Of a stretch of DNA of 64,000 nt, positions 26,221 through 33,938 are shown one piece after another. How positions within the stretch are numbered: position 1 is the stretch's first letter; every line of letters begins with the position of its first letter. The stretch comes from Cochlodiniinecator piscidefendens (GTDB lineage Bacteria; Pseudomonadota; Alphaproteobacteria; Rhodobacterales; Rhodobacteraceae), in assembly GCF_011326755.1 (NCBI RefSeq), contig NZ_JAAOIE010000002.1, forward strand, positions 620,001 to 684,000. The letters run 5' to 3'. The position numbers and the translations under genes are program-made. The notes under the pieces are model-generated. The model ran no database searches, was not told the DNA's origin, and saw only the letters and a program-made list of their open reading frames with translations.

Positions 26221-26410
26221 GTGAAAGAAAAAGATTTCACATAAATTGTCGAAAGAACTTCGATAATTCTTACGGAGATACCGTAAGCAAGATGCGTTGG
26301 GCAAAATGCCGACCATCACTTTACAGGGGAGAATCGCCCTCTGTACTCAACACGAGGCCGCGCGTAGGTGTGGCGAAAAATTTGCCCATATATGCGCGCG
26401 CCTCGTTTTT
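26221..26410 (+). ncRNA. Candidate small RNA with five hairpins and a terminator
   Basis: Consecutive stems: GTGAAA/TTTCAC (26221-26240); a 10-bp stem AATTGTCGAA/TTCGATAATT with one G-U pair (26244-26268); CTTACGG/CCGTAAG (26269-26287); GTTGG..CA/TG..CCGAC (26296-26314); ACAGGGG/CCC-T-CTGT (26323-26344). The last is a long stem ACGAGGC-GCGCG/CGCGCGCCTCGT (26352-26406) followed by TTTTT, a Rho-independent terminator. No open reading frame fits. It may be an independent sRNA or a structured 3' UTR of the flavoprotein transcript. I match it to no known RNA family. Confidence 0.45.
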
Positions 26411-26423
26411 CCTCCGCCCTATC

Positions 26424-26457
26424 AAAAAAGGCCCGGTCAGGAATAGCTGACCGGGCC
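26424..26457 (-). terminator. Rho-independent terminator of asd
   Basis: GGCCCGGTCAG (26430-26440) and CTGACCGGGCC (26447-26457) form a perfect 11-bp GC-rich stem with a 6-base loop. On the reverse strand it is followed by TTTTTT (26429-26424). It begins 25 bases past the aspartate-semialdehyde dehydrogenase stop. Confidence 0.92.
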
Positions 26458-26481
26458 TCAAAAAATTGTTTGAAAAAGTGC

Positions 26482-27504
26482 TTAGCCCTTTTTCAGAACC
26501 TCGCGACCGTAAAGCTCTGCAATCTGAACCGCGTTCAATGCAGCGCCTTTACGCAAGTTGTCAGACACACACCACAGATTAATCCCGTTTTCGATTGTGC
26601 TATCCTGACGGATGCGGCTGATAAACGTTGCAAAATCACCAACACATTCAACAGGAGTAACATACCCACCGTTTTCACGTTTATCGATGACCATAATGCC
26701 CGGCGCTTCGCGTAGGATGTCGCGGGCTTCGTCTTCATCAAGAAAGTCTTCGAATTCGATGTTCACAGCCTCAGAGTGGCCGATGAACACCGGAACGCGC
26801 ACACAAGTCGCGGTCACTTTGATGGATGTATCGATGATCTTTTTGGTTTCAGCGACCATTTTCCACTCTTCCTTGGTGGAGCCATCATCAAGGAACACAT
26901 CAATATGCGGAATGACGTTAAACGCAATTTGTTTAGGGTAAACAGAAGGTTCAACTTCTTGACCCGGTACATACATACCTTTGGTTTGGTTCCACAACTC
27001 GTCAATCGCGTCTTTGCCAGAGCCAGACACAGACTGATAGGTGCTAACAACAACCCGCTTGATCCGGGCACGATCATGCAAAGGCTTAAGCGCCACAACC
27101 ATCTGCGCGGTTGAGCAGTTCGGGTTCGCGATGATCATCTTTTTATAATAACCCTCGATCGCCTCAGGGTTCACCTCAGGTACAATCAAAGGCACCTGTG
27201 GATCATAGCGATAAAGCGAAGAGTTATCGATCACGAGACAATCAGCGGCAGCCGCAACTGGCGCGTATTTTTTTGTCGCGTCAGAACCGATCGCAAACAA
27301 TGCAATATCCCAACCTTTAAAATCAAAGGTATCAAGGTCCTTGGTCTTCAGGGTCGTGTCGCCAAAGCTGATTTCGGTTCCGAGAGATTTACGGCTCGCA
27401 AGTGCTACAATCTCATCAATAGGAAACTGGCGTTCCGCCAGAATGTTCAGCATCTCGCGACCTACATTACCTGTAGCGCCAACGACGACGATTTTATAAC
27501 CCAT
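26482..27504 (-). CDS. asd: Aspartate-semialdehyde dehydrogenase
   Basis: A 340-residue NADPH-dependent enzyme making aspartate 4-semialdehyde for lysine/diaminopimelate, threonine and methionine. Features: the cofactor loop VVVGATGNVGREML, catalytic Cys130 in IANPNCSTAQMV, the STYQSVSGSGKDAIDEL block and the VRVPVFIGHSEAVNIEF block with the active-site His. ATG 27504 has a consensus AAGGAGG site 9 bases upstream, which rules out the longer in-frame opening at 27597. Divergent from the DEAD-box helicase gene, and it ends in a strong terminator. Confidence 0.95.
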   Translation of the reverse strand: MGYKIVVVGATGNVGREMLNILAERQFPIDEIVALASRKSLGTEISFGDTTLKTKDLDTFDFKGWDIALFAIGSDATKKYAPVAAAADCLVIDNSSLYRYDPQVPLIVPEVNPEAIEGYYKKMIIANPNCSTAQMVVALKPLHDRARIKRVVVSTYQSVSGSGKDAIDELWNQTKGMYVPGQEVEPSVYPKQIAFNVIPHIDVFLDDGSTKEEWKMVAETKKIIDTSIKVTATCVRVPVFIGHSEAVNIEFEDFLDEDEARDILREAPGIMVIDKRENGGYVTPVECVGDFATFISRIRQDSTIENGINLWCVSDNLRKGAALNAVQIAELYGREVLKKG

Positions 27505-27845
27505 CAGAAGGGCCTCCTTAGAATATGTCCGGGATTGGACGGGGGCGTCATACCCCAAGATATGCATGGGGGGAAGCACCGAGTTATCAATTTTCATTGA
27601 CTTATGGCAAAAATGGGTACATAGGCCGCATTCCTGACCTTTGCCGCGTGAGCAAACGGGCGAATTGCCCCGTCAGGCCAATATTCCAACAGTTCCCATC
27701 ACGCGGGGTTCTGGCGCGCATTCGGTCCCACGGACAATACGGTCCGGGAATGAGCATGTCGCGCAAGACCGCACGTCCTGCCGGATTATCCGGGGGCATT
27801 GTTGTGGTTTGCAGCTTTTGCTGCGTGATGAAGAAAGGGTCCTCC

Positions 27846-29216
27846 GTGACCACTGAAACAGTAACAGAAACACCATCTACCGAAAACATCACGACCGAAT
27901 CCGATGCGGTGACATTTCGTGACCTCAACCTACACCCAGTGTTGTTAAAGGCCGTTTTAAACGCCGGTTACGAAACCCCTACCCCTATCCAAGAACAAGC
28001 GATTCCGCTCGTTCTTAAGGGTCACGATGTTATGGGTCTTGCCCAGACCGGCACTGGTAAAACGGCTGCTTTTGGTCTGCCCTTGATCAACCATCTGATG
28101 AATGAGCACGGCAAACCCGATCGCAAAACTGTAAAGTCTCTGATCCTTGCGCCGACACGTGAATTGGTGAACCAAATTGCCGACAACCTGAAAACCTATA
28201 TTCGCGGCACGCATTTGAAATTGCATGTTGTTGTTGGCGGTGCCTCAATCAACAAACAGATCAAAGCCCTCGAAAATGGTCTCGATATTCTCGTCGCGAC
28301 ACCGGGTCGTTTGATTGACCTTTTGGATCGTCGCGCACTGACTTTGAACAAAGCACGTTTTCTGGTCCTCGACGAAGCTGACCAAATGCTTGATCTTGGC
28401 TTTATCCATGCGCTCCGCCAAATTGCGCCACTGCTCGCAACGCCACGCCAAACCATGTTGTTTTCAGCAACGATGCCAAAACAGATGGCTGAGTTGTCTT
28501 CGGCTTATTTGACAAACCCAAAACGGGTTCAAGTTTCACCTCCGGGCAAAGCTGCCGATAAAATTCGCCAATCCTTGCATTTTGTTCCGCAAAGCGAAAA
28601 AGGCGAATTGTTAAAAGAATGCTTGAACGAGCATCCAAATGGTCAGGCAATCGTTTTCTCTCGGACCAAGCATGGCGCCGAGAAGCTGATGAAGCATCTC
28701 GTCAGCTGTGGTTACAAAGCGGACTCGATCCACGGCAACAAAAGCCAAGGCCAACGCGAACGCGCGATCAAAGCCTTCCGCGAAGGTTTGGTCAAAGTTC
28801 TGGTCGCGACGGATGTGGCCGCACGCGGGATCGACATTCCGAATGTCACCCATGTTTACAACTTTGATCTACCGGACGTGCCAGAAAACTACGTGCACCG
28901 AATTGGCCGTACTGCCCGTGCGGGTAAAGACGGCGAAGCCATTGCATTTGTGTCATCTGTTGAAATCAAACTTCTCCGTCAGATTCAAAAGATCATGAAG
29001 GTCACCATTCCGGTTGCATCAGGCATTGAACCAGCCGCTGAGGATCGCCCAAAACGCGTTCCCCAGCAGCGTCAGCAACGCAAAGACCGGCCTAAGAAAC
29101 CAGCGGTAAGCGCCCACAAACCTGCGCGCGACACCCAAGGCAAAAAACGTCCAGCGCGCCGCCCAAACCGTAAACCGCGCCAAGGCGGCACAGACGCACC
29201 ACGTCGCCAAGCCTAA
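27846..29216 (+). CDS. DEAD-box RNA helicase (RhlE-type)
   Basis: A 456-residue ATP-dependent RNA helicase. Motifs in order: Q motif (YETPTPIQEQAIP), I (AQTGTGKTAAF), Ia (LAPTREL), Ib (ATPGR), II (VLDEADQML), III (FSATM), IV-V (AIVFSRTKHGAEKL, VLVATDVAARGID) and VI (HRIGRTARAG). A basic, low-complexity tail (from about residue 400, rich in Arg, Lys, Pro, Gln) will bind RNA. GTG 27846 follows an AGAAAGGG site with good spacing; ATG 27828 in the same frame is the alternative. Sequence further upstream reads open but looks non-coding. It probably unwinds structured RNA in ribosome assembly or cold adaptation. Confidence 0.9.
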   Translation: MTTETVTETPSTENITTESDAVTFRDLNLHPVLLKAVLNAGYETPTPIQEQAIPLVLKGHDVMGLAQTGTGKTAAFGLPLINHLMNEHGKPDRKTVKSLILAPTRELVNQIADNLKTYIRGTHLKLHVVVGGASINKQIKALENGLDILVATPGRLIDLLDRRALTLNKARFLVLDEADQMLDLGFIHALRQIAPLLATPRQTMLFSATMPKQMAELSSAYLTNPKRVQVSPPGKAADKIRQSLHFVPQSEKGELLKECLNEHPNGQAIVFSRTKHGAEKLMKHLVSCGYKADSIHGNKSQGQRERAIKAFREGLVKVLVATDVAARGIDIPNVTHVYNFDLPDVPENYVHRIGRTARAGKDGEAIAFVSSVEIKLLRQIQKIMKVTIPVASGIEPAAEDRPKRVPQQRQQRKDRPKKPAVSAHKPARDTQGKKRPARRPNRKPRQGGTDAPRRQA

Positions 29217-29222
29217 TAAATC

Positions 29223-29254
29223 AACGGCCCGTGTTCATTACGGGCCGTTCTTTT
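29223..29254 (+). terminator. Terminator of the DEAD-box gene
   Basis: AACGGCCCGT (29223-29232) pairs perfectly with ACGGGCCGTT (29240-29249), followed by CTTTT. It starts 6 bases after the helicase stop. Confidence 0.9.
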
Positions 29255-29284
29255 GTCTCTAACTTGCTGTATTTAGAAAACACC

Positions 29285-29905
29285 ATGTCACAGATTGAAT
29301 CTCTCTTCGTTACCCGCCTCTACCGCGCCGCCCTTGCTGAGCACGGGAAATCCATTGATACCGCCGAACTCGAAGCGTCCTGCCTGTCAATTGCAGACGA
29401 TGACGAGGCAGGCCAAGACTGGTGCGAAGAAAACAACTACCCCGGCTACACAAGCTACGCCTCTTTGACCGACCTCGGCTGGCGCTTTTCGATTTTTAAT
29501 GATCTGGTTGAGGCACTCGACAAACATGTCGCGGCCTTTGTCGAAGATTTGGATTTCGATCTTGGGGACAAGAAGATCACGCTCGATTCCCTTTGGATCA
29601 ATATCCTATCCCCGGGCGGCGTACACACATCGCATCTGCATCCCCATAGCGTCATCAGCGGGACAACCTATGTGACCATGCCCGAAGGCACCAGCGCGAT
29701 TAAATTCGAAGATCCGCGCTCTGCAATGATGATGGCTGCACCAGTTCGCAAAAAAGACGCGCGCCCAGAATTGCGCAACTTCATCTACGCAACCCCAGAA
29801 GTTGGTGAGGTTCTACTTTGGGAAAGCTGGCTGCGCCATGAGGTGCCATTAAACATGGCGGAAGAAGAACGCATCAGCGTGAGCTTCAACTACAGCTGGA
29901 ACTGA
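29285..29905 (+). CDS. Putative 2OG-Fe(II) oxygenase (TIGR02466-type)
   Basis: A 206-residue protein of the family of putative 2-oxoglutarate/Fe(II) oxygenases. Supporting blocks are YTSYASLTDLGWRFSIFNDL, the iron-ligand region GGVHTSHLHPHSVISGTTYV and the distal RHEVPLNMAEEERISVSFN, with a second-site His and an Arg that should hold 2-oxoglutarate. ATG 29285 is chosen since the upstream stretch is the preceding terminator. The substrate is unknown; in this family hydroxylation of a protein or small molecule is assumed. It ends just before a long hairpin shared with hmuV. Confidence 0.8.
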   Translation: MSQIESLFVTRLYRAALAEHGKSIDTAELEASCLSIADDDEAGQDWCEENNYPGYTSYASLTDLGWRFSIFNDLVEALDKHVAAFVEDLDFDLGDKKITLDSLWINILSPGGVHTSHLHPHSVISGTTYVTMPEGTSAIKFEDPRSAMMMAAPVRKKDARPELRNFIYATPEVGEVLLWESWLRHEVPLNMAEEERISVSFNYSWN

Positions 29906-29914
29906 TCACGTTAT

Positions 29915-29949
29915 CATGTGCCCAAACCCAAAATGAGCTTGGGCACATG
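29915..29949. terminator. Hairpin between convergent oxygenase and hmuV genes
   Basis: CATGTGCCCAA (29915-29925) pairs perfectly with TTGGGCACATG (29939-29949) around a 13-base loop. There is no U-tract on either side, but the position between converging genes suits a bidirectional transcript end. Confidence 0.65.
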
Positions 29950-29951
29950 AG

Positions 29952-30734
29952 TTACATCGCATTCACCACAATATGCGCAGGATGCAAAATTGTGGAAACC
30001 GATGGACCGGACCGATCAATCTGACAGCTATACGCCAACGAAAGCTGTGAATCGGTAAACACCTCTTCTGGTGATCCTGCCCCAACAACAGTGCCCGATT
30101 TCATCATATAGACCCGATCAGAAAACTGCGCTGTCAGATTCAGATCATGCATAACCATGATCACGCCACCGCCTTTGGAGGCAAAGGATTTCGCGATCTG
30201 CATGACCATCAACTGGTGCAAAATATCCAAACTGGCCACAGGTTCATCTAAAAACAACCAGCGTGGAACGCCATCCAAAACAGGTTCCCACACTTGGCAT
30301 AGAACCCGCGCGAGCTGCACACGTTGTTGTTCCCCGCCCGAAAGTTCTTGGTAAAACCTGTTTTCATACCCCAACAGGCCAACCTGTTTCAGCGCACGTA
30401 CGGCGAGGTTTGCGTTTTCCGCATTTACACCCGCCATCAAACCCAAACGCACCACTTCAATTACGGTAAATGGGAAAGCAAGCGGCGTGGCCTGAGGTAA
30501 AACCGCACGTAAACTGGCCAATTCCCAAGCAGGCTTTTTCGTGATGTTTTCATCATTCAGAAAAACACGCCCTTCAAAGGAAATATCACCGGTCAAAGCA
30601 CGTAACAGAGTGGTCTTGCCCGACCCATTATGCCCGACAATTGATGTGATCTGACCCGGAACGGCCTGAAACTCCACACCCGACAGCACAGGTTTCTTTC
30701 CGAACGTTACACTGATTTCTTCTGCTTTTAGCAT
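29952..30734 (-). CDS. hmuV: Heme ABC transporter ATP-binding protein
   Basis: A 260-residue ATPase. Walker A is GHNGSGKTT (about residues 34-42), the Q-loop lies near VLPQATPLAF, the signature is ELSGGEQQRVQLARVL, Walker B is WLFLDEPVASLD, and the H-loop is MVMHDLN. It closes with heme-family sequence SCQIDRSGPSVSTILHPAHI. It powers the HmuU permease for import of heme from the periplasm. It starts 6 bases from the hmuU stop in the operon hmuSTUV. Confidence 0.93.
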   Translation of the reverse strand: MLKAEEISVTFGKKPVLSGVEFQAVPGQITSIVGHNGSGKTTLLRALTGDISFEGRVFLNDENITKKPAWELASLRAVLPQATPLAFPFTVIEVVRLGLMAGVNAENANLAVRALKQVGLLGYENRFYQELSGGEQQRVQLARVLCQVWEPVLDGVPRWLFLDEPVASLDILHQLMVMQIAKSFASKGGGVIMVMHDLNLTAQFSDRVYMMKSGTVVGAGSPEEVFTDSQLSLAYSCQIDRSGPSVSTILHPAHIVVNAM

Positions 30735-30740
30735 TTCGCC

Positions 30741-31823
30741 TCACATATCCACAACGCTGCGGCGCTGCAAAAGGATCCAAAGAAACACCGGGGCGCCTAA
30801 AACGGCCGTAATGATCCCGATTGGCAACTCAGCCGGAGCAATGATGGTACGACTGATCATATCTGCACCCACCAACAAAATACCGCCCAACAAGGCGGCA
30901 TTGGGTAGCAGATATCTGTGATCTGGCCCCACAGCCAAACGCAGTAGGTGCGGAACAACAATACCGATGAACCCAATACCACCTGAAACAGCAACAGCAG
31001 CCCCTGTCGCAGCTGCAACGCTGACAACAGTTAGGTTTTTCACCCGTTGAACATTGATCCCCATATGACCAGCTGCGGCTTCGCCCAAGGCCAAACCATT
31101 TAATCCTTTGGCCAGAAACGGCGCTCCTGCAAGGGCTAGTAGAATGATGGGTGCCGCGCTAAAGACTTTGGTCCAAGTCGCCCCCGCGAGTGATCCCATA
31201 CCCCAAAACGTTAAGTCGCGCAGTTGCGTATCATCCGCTTGGTAAATCAACACACCCGAGACAGCCGCAGCCAATGCGCCAAGAGCAATGCCTGCCAGAA
31301 GCATTGTCGCGACAGAAGTCTGCCCCCGCCGCGTTGCCACACGATAAAGCACGTAGGTGGAAATCCACCCGCCAAAAAATGCAGCAAACGGGACGAGGTA
31401 ATACCCGAAAAACTCTGCCACACCTAAAGGCAATGCTCCGACAAGAACAATTGCAGAAATTGCGCCCAGCCCTGCGCCGGCACTTACCCCGACAAGCCCG
31501 GGATCCGCCAAAGGATTGCGAAACAAACCTTGCATCAAGGCCCCCGTGACAGCAAGAGAACCGCCAACAAGTATGCCCATCATCAGCCGCGGTAGACGTA
31601 TATCAAACAACACAACCTGATCTCGTAGCGCGACGTCCTGGCCATTGATCATTTGACCCAAAACGCGCAAAGCAGAAGTGCCCGCCGCGCCTTGTGTCAA
31701 ACTAAATGCGCCCATCAGAATTAGACCGACACATAAAACACCCATTAACCTTCGGGCCTTCTGACTGCGATCAATTACAACGGGCGGCGCAACAGAAATA
31801 TCTATGTCTGCAACTGTTGTCAT
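30741..31823 (-). CDS. hmuU: Heme ABC transporter permease (FecCD family)
   Basis: A 360-residue FecCD/BtuC-type permease with about ten membrane helices. Family blocks are DIRLPRLMMGILVGGSLAVTGALMQGLFRNPLADPGLVGVSAG near the start, LNGLALGEAAAGHMGINVQR in the coupling region, and GGIGFIGIVVPHLLRLAVGPDHRYLLP in the C-terminal half. It forms a homodimer channel for heme with HmuV and HmuT. The start codon lies 3 bases after the hmuT stop. Confidence 0.93.
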   Translation of the reverse strand: MTTVADIDISVAPPVVIDRSQKARRLMGVLCVGLILMGAFSLTQGAAGTSALRVLGQMINGQDVALRDQVVLFDIRLPRLMMGILVGGSLAVTGALMQGLFRNPLADPGLVGVSAGAGLGAISAIVLVGALPLGVAEFFGYYLVPFAAFFGGWISTYVLYRVATRRGQTSVATMLLAGIALGALAAAVSGVLIYQADDTQLRDLTFWGMGSLAGATWTKVFSAAPIILLALAGAPFLAKGLNGLALGEAAAGHMGINVQRVKNLTVVSVAAATGAAVAVSGGIGFIGIVVPHLLRLAVGPDHRYLLPNAALLGGILLVGADMISRTIIAPAELPIGIITAVLGAPVFLWILLQRRSVVDM

Positions 31824-31826
31824 GAC

Positions 31827-32693
31827 CTATTCACCGTAGAACGCAGCGCTAAGAATGGTGATAGCTTCAGCCGTACGCGGACCAAAACCCAACATCAAAG
31901 AACCATCCATACGCACCATCGCGTGGTTTTCACCTGCGGGGGTCAATTGAATAGAAGGAACATCCCAAACCTGATCGTTTTCCACACCGTGATCGCCTCC
32001 GCGTGCAGTCATCATAAGAATGATGTCTGGCGCGGCCTCAATCACCGCTTCGTCCGTTAAAATGCGATACTGGTCAAATTCATCAATCGCATTTATGCCC
32101 CCTGCCATCCGAATGATTCCATCCGCGCGCGTGCCCGTGCCTGAAACATTCAATTTCCCGCCTGGCATCGAAAGAATGAATAACACTCTTGGCTTTTCAT
32201 CGTGGGCTTGTGCTGTTTGCTCGGCTGCACTCAGCGCCGCACCAACTTCAGCCGCCAGTTCCGCACCGCGTTCTTCAACACCAAGCACTGCTGAAACTGT
32301 GGTTATTCGCTGAAGGATACCTTCACTGCTGTAATCGCCCGGCACATCCACAAATGGGATATCTGCATTGGCTAACAGCTCGATCGTTTCCTGCGGACCT
32401 GACCCGGGTTCGGTTAGGATCAAATCTGGGGACACAGATAAAATTCCCTCAGGGGACAAGCGCCTCATGTATCCAACGTCAGGCAACTCAAGCACCTCAG
32501 GCGGAAAAACAGAGGTTGTATCGCGCGCGGTCAATCTATGTTCTTGGCCCAATGCATAGACGATTTCCGTAACCGCCCCTCCGATGGAAACGATGTTTTC
32601 TGCATCCGGGTAGCTTTCCTGCGCAGATGCAGAAAACGAAACCACGCCTAAGAACGCGCTAAACAGCACGCCTTTGCTTTTTGTGCGGATCAT
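31827..32693 (-). CDS. hmuT: Periplasmic heme-binding protein
   Basis: A 288-residue class III periplasmic binding protein with a signal peptide (VLFSAFLGVVSFSASAQES, cleavage near residue 24). IVSIGGAVTEIVYALGQEHRLTARDTTSVFPPEVLELPDVGYMRRLSPEGIL is the usual start of HmuT proteins. It delivers heme to HmuUV. Its ATG overlaps the hmuS stop by 4 bases, and it ends 3 bases before hmuU. Confidence 0.92.
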   Translation of the reverse strand: MIRTKSKGVLFSAFLGVVSFSASAQESYPDAENIVSIGGAVTEIVYALGQEHRLTARDTTSVFPPEVLELPDVGYMRRLSPEGILSVSPDLILTEPGSGPQETIELLANADIPFVDVPGDYSSEGILQRITTVSAVLGVEERGAELAAEVGAALSAAEQTAQAHDEKPRVLFILSMPGGKLNVSGTGTRADGIIRMAGGINAIDEFDQYRILTDEAVIEAAPDIILMMTARGGDHGVENDQVWDVPSIQLTPAGENHAMVRMDGSLMLGFGPRTAEAITILSAAFYGE

Positions 32694-33739
32694 GCGTCTG
32701 CCCCTTTTTGAGGAAGCTCAGCTACGATTTCATCCCAGATTTTTGCGTTATTTTCATCGCTTCGGCGATCTGGAAAGATTTGCAGGATAATCCGTCCTTC
32801 TGCATCAAACGCTTCCAATGAAACGGCATCGCCCTGTTGTGTCGGCTTGGTCACAACATAGGTTTCGGCGATATGATCACCGCGAAGGTGCAAATTAAAC
32901 CGCTCGTCCATCACGTTGATCCAAGGCCCCATTGGACGCAAGGTTTCGACCAAGCCACCGTGGATTTGAATGCAACCGCGATTGCCGACAAAAACCATCA
33001 CGCCTGATTTACGCTCGGAAATCTTTTCAAGCGCGCGCTCGACCGCTTCGTTTTCCATCAGTTTGACATAAGGTGCCCCAACAATGCGGTAAGCGCCAAG
33101 CCGGTTCATTTTCAACCGGCTGGTCAAGCGCATAAATTGGTGGGTGTCAGTCATGTCATCCCACCCTGCCCTAAGCTGATCCGCCTTTGCAGGATCTGCT
33201 TTGGGTTCTTCGGGGGCACCGCGCGGCTTCACCTCTAAGGAATCGCTTTGATCATCCAAGCGCAGCGCCGAAACGACATCTTCCCAAACCGCATGATTGC
33301 TGTCATCGCGCAAATGGATCTTGTGCATTGCCATACCTGTACCGCTGAACACCTGCAGACTACGACGAACGCCACTTTCGGTTTTCTTCTCTACCGCAAA
33401 GGCACTAACCCAGAACTTCGCGAAAATACGTAAGTCAATTTCTGAGTTCAGGATCATCGCAGCGTGAGCGCCACTGTGGTAGTTGTCGTAAACCCCGACA
33501 CGTTCAATCACACAGCTTTCGTTGCGAGTTAATGCTAAAACTTCGCCGAGTTTTTCGGCCTGCTTCATAATCGCATCTGGATGTGCATTGATACGGATTG
33601 CCCCGTGACCAACATGAGCTGCAACAAGTTCAGCTTCGGAGATGCCCAATTTATGGGCAAGATCACGTTCGCGCATTTTGGGGTTTTCAACACATGCAAC
33701 GCGAATGGATTCGGGGGATTTTGTATCAGTATCCAGCAT
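32690..33739 (-). CDS. hmuS: Hemin-degrading / heme-trafficking factor HmuS
   Basis: A 349-residue protein made of two similar HemS/ChuX-type domains (about 1-165 and 180-345). Blocks such as GHGAIRINAHPDAIMKQAEKLG, VFVGNRGCIQIHGGLVETLRPMGPWINVMDERFNLHLRGDHIAE are typical of HmuS/HemS, and the first half has NYHSGAHAAMILN. It accepts imported heme in the cytosol and hands it on or degrades it to release iron. It heads the leftward hmuSTUV operon and shares its promoter with the TonB receptor. Confidence 0.93.
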   Translation of the reverse strand: MLDTDTKSPESIRVACVENPKMRERDLAHKLGISEAELVAAHVGHGAIRINAHPDAIMKQAEKLGEVLALTRNESCVIERVGVYDNYHSGAHAAMILNSEIDLRIFAKFWVSAFAVEKKTESGVRRSLQVFSGTGMAMHKIHLRDDSNHAVWEDVVSALRLDDQSDSLEVKPRGAPEEPKADPAKADQLRAGWDDMTDTHQFMRLTSRLKMNRLGAYRIVGAPYVKLMENEAVERALEKISERKSGVMVFVGNRGCIQIHGGLVETLRPMGPWINVMDERFNLHLRGDHIAETYVVTKPTQQGDAVSLEAFDAEGRIILQIFPDRRSDENNAKIWDEIVAELPQKGADA

Positions 33740-33776
33740 CTATAAACCTTCGTAGATGGTCGGCTTTGCCTTGCGG

Positions 33777-33800
33777 ATACGATAGTAATATACATCGTAT
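33777..33800. repeat. Inverted repeat ATACGAT-N10-ATCGTAT upstream of hmuS
   Basis: Perfect 7-base arms are separated by 10 bases, one helical turn, 38 bases upstream of the hmuS start. It could be a regulator site or a hairpin in the hmuS leader, separate from the iron dyad at 33851. Confidence 0.4.
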
Positions 33801-33850
33801 GTTGCTGGAGCGCTAAAAATTAAGAATTTCTGAATCTGCTTTTCTATTAG

Positions 33851-33867
33851 TTGACATTTTTAGTCAA
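33851..33867. promoter_or_regulatory. Iron-box-like dyad in the hmu divergent promoter
   Basis: TTGAC-N7-GTCAA contains TGA-N9-TCA, the form of the RirA iron-responsive operator and of related iron boxes in Rhodobacterales. Its left arm is also a consensus -35 TTGACA for the receptor gene, with a -10-like TAAACG 17 bases on (33874-33879). A bound repressor would cover the receptor's -35. The regulator is not in the window. Confidence 0.55.
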
Positions 33868-33938
33868 GCTTTCTAAACGACGTTTATTCACATCGCATTG
33901 CAAGCCCCATGGCCAGCCTTATCTGCGGAAGGACTGGA

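Noticed and set aside
27525-27845. Upstream extension of the DEAD-box helicase by about 107 codons
   Set aside because: The added sequence has no helicase-like content and runs through the divergent promoter region with asd. The conserved protein starts after 27828-27846.
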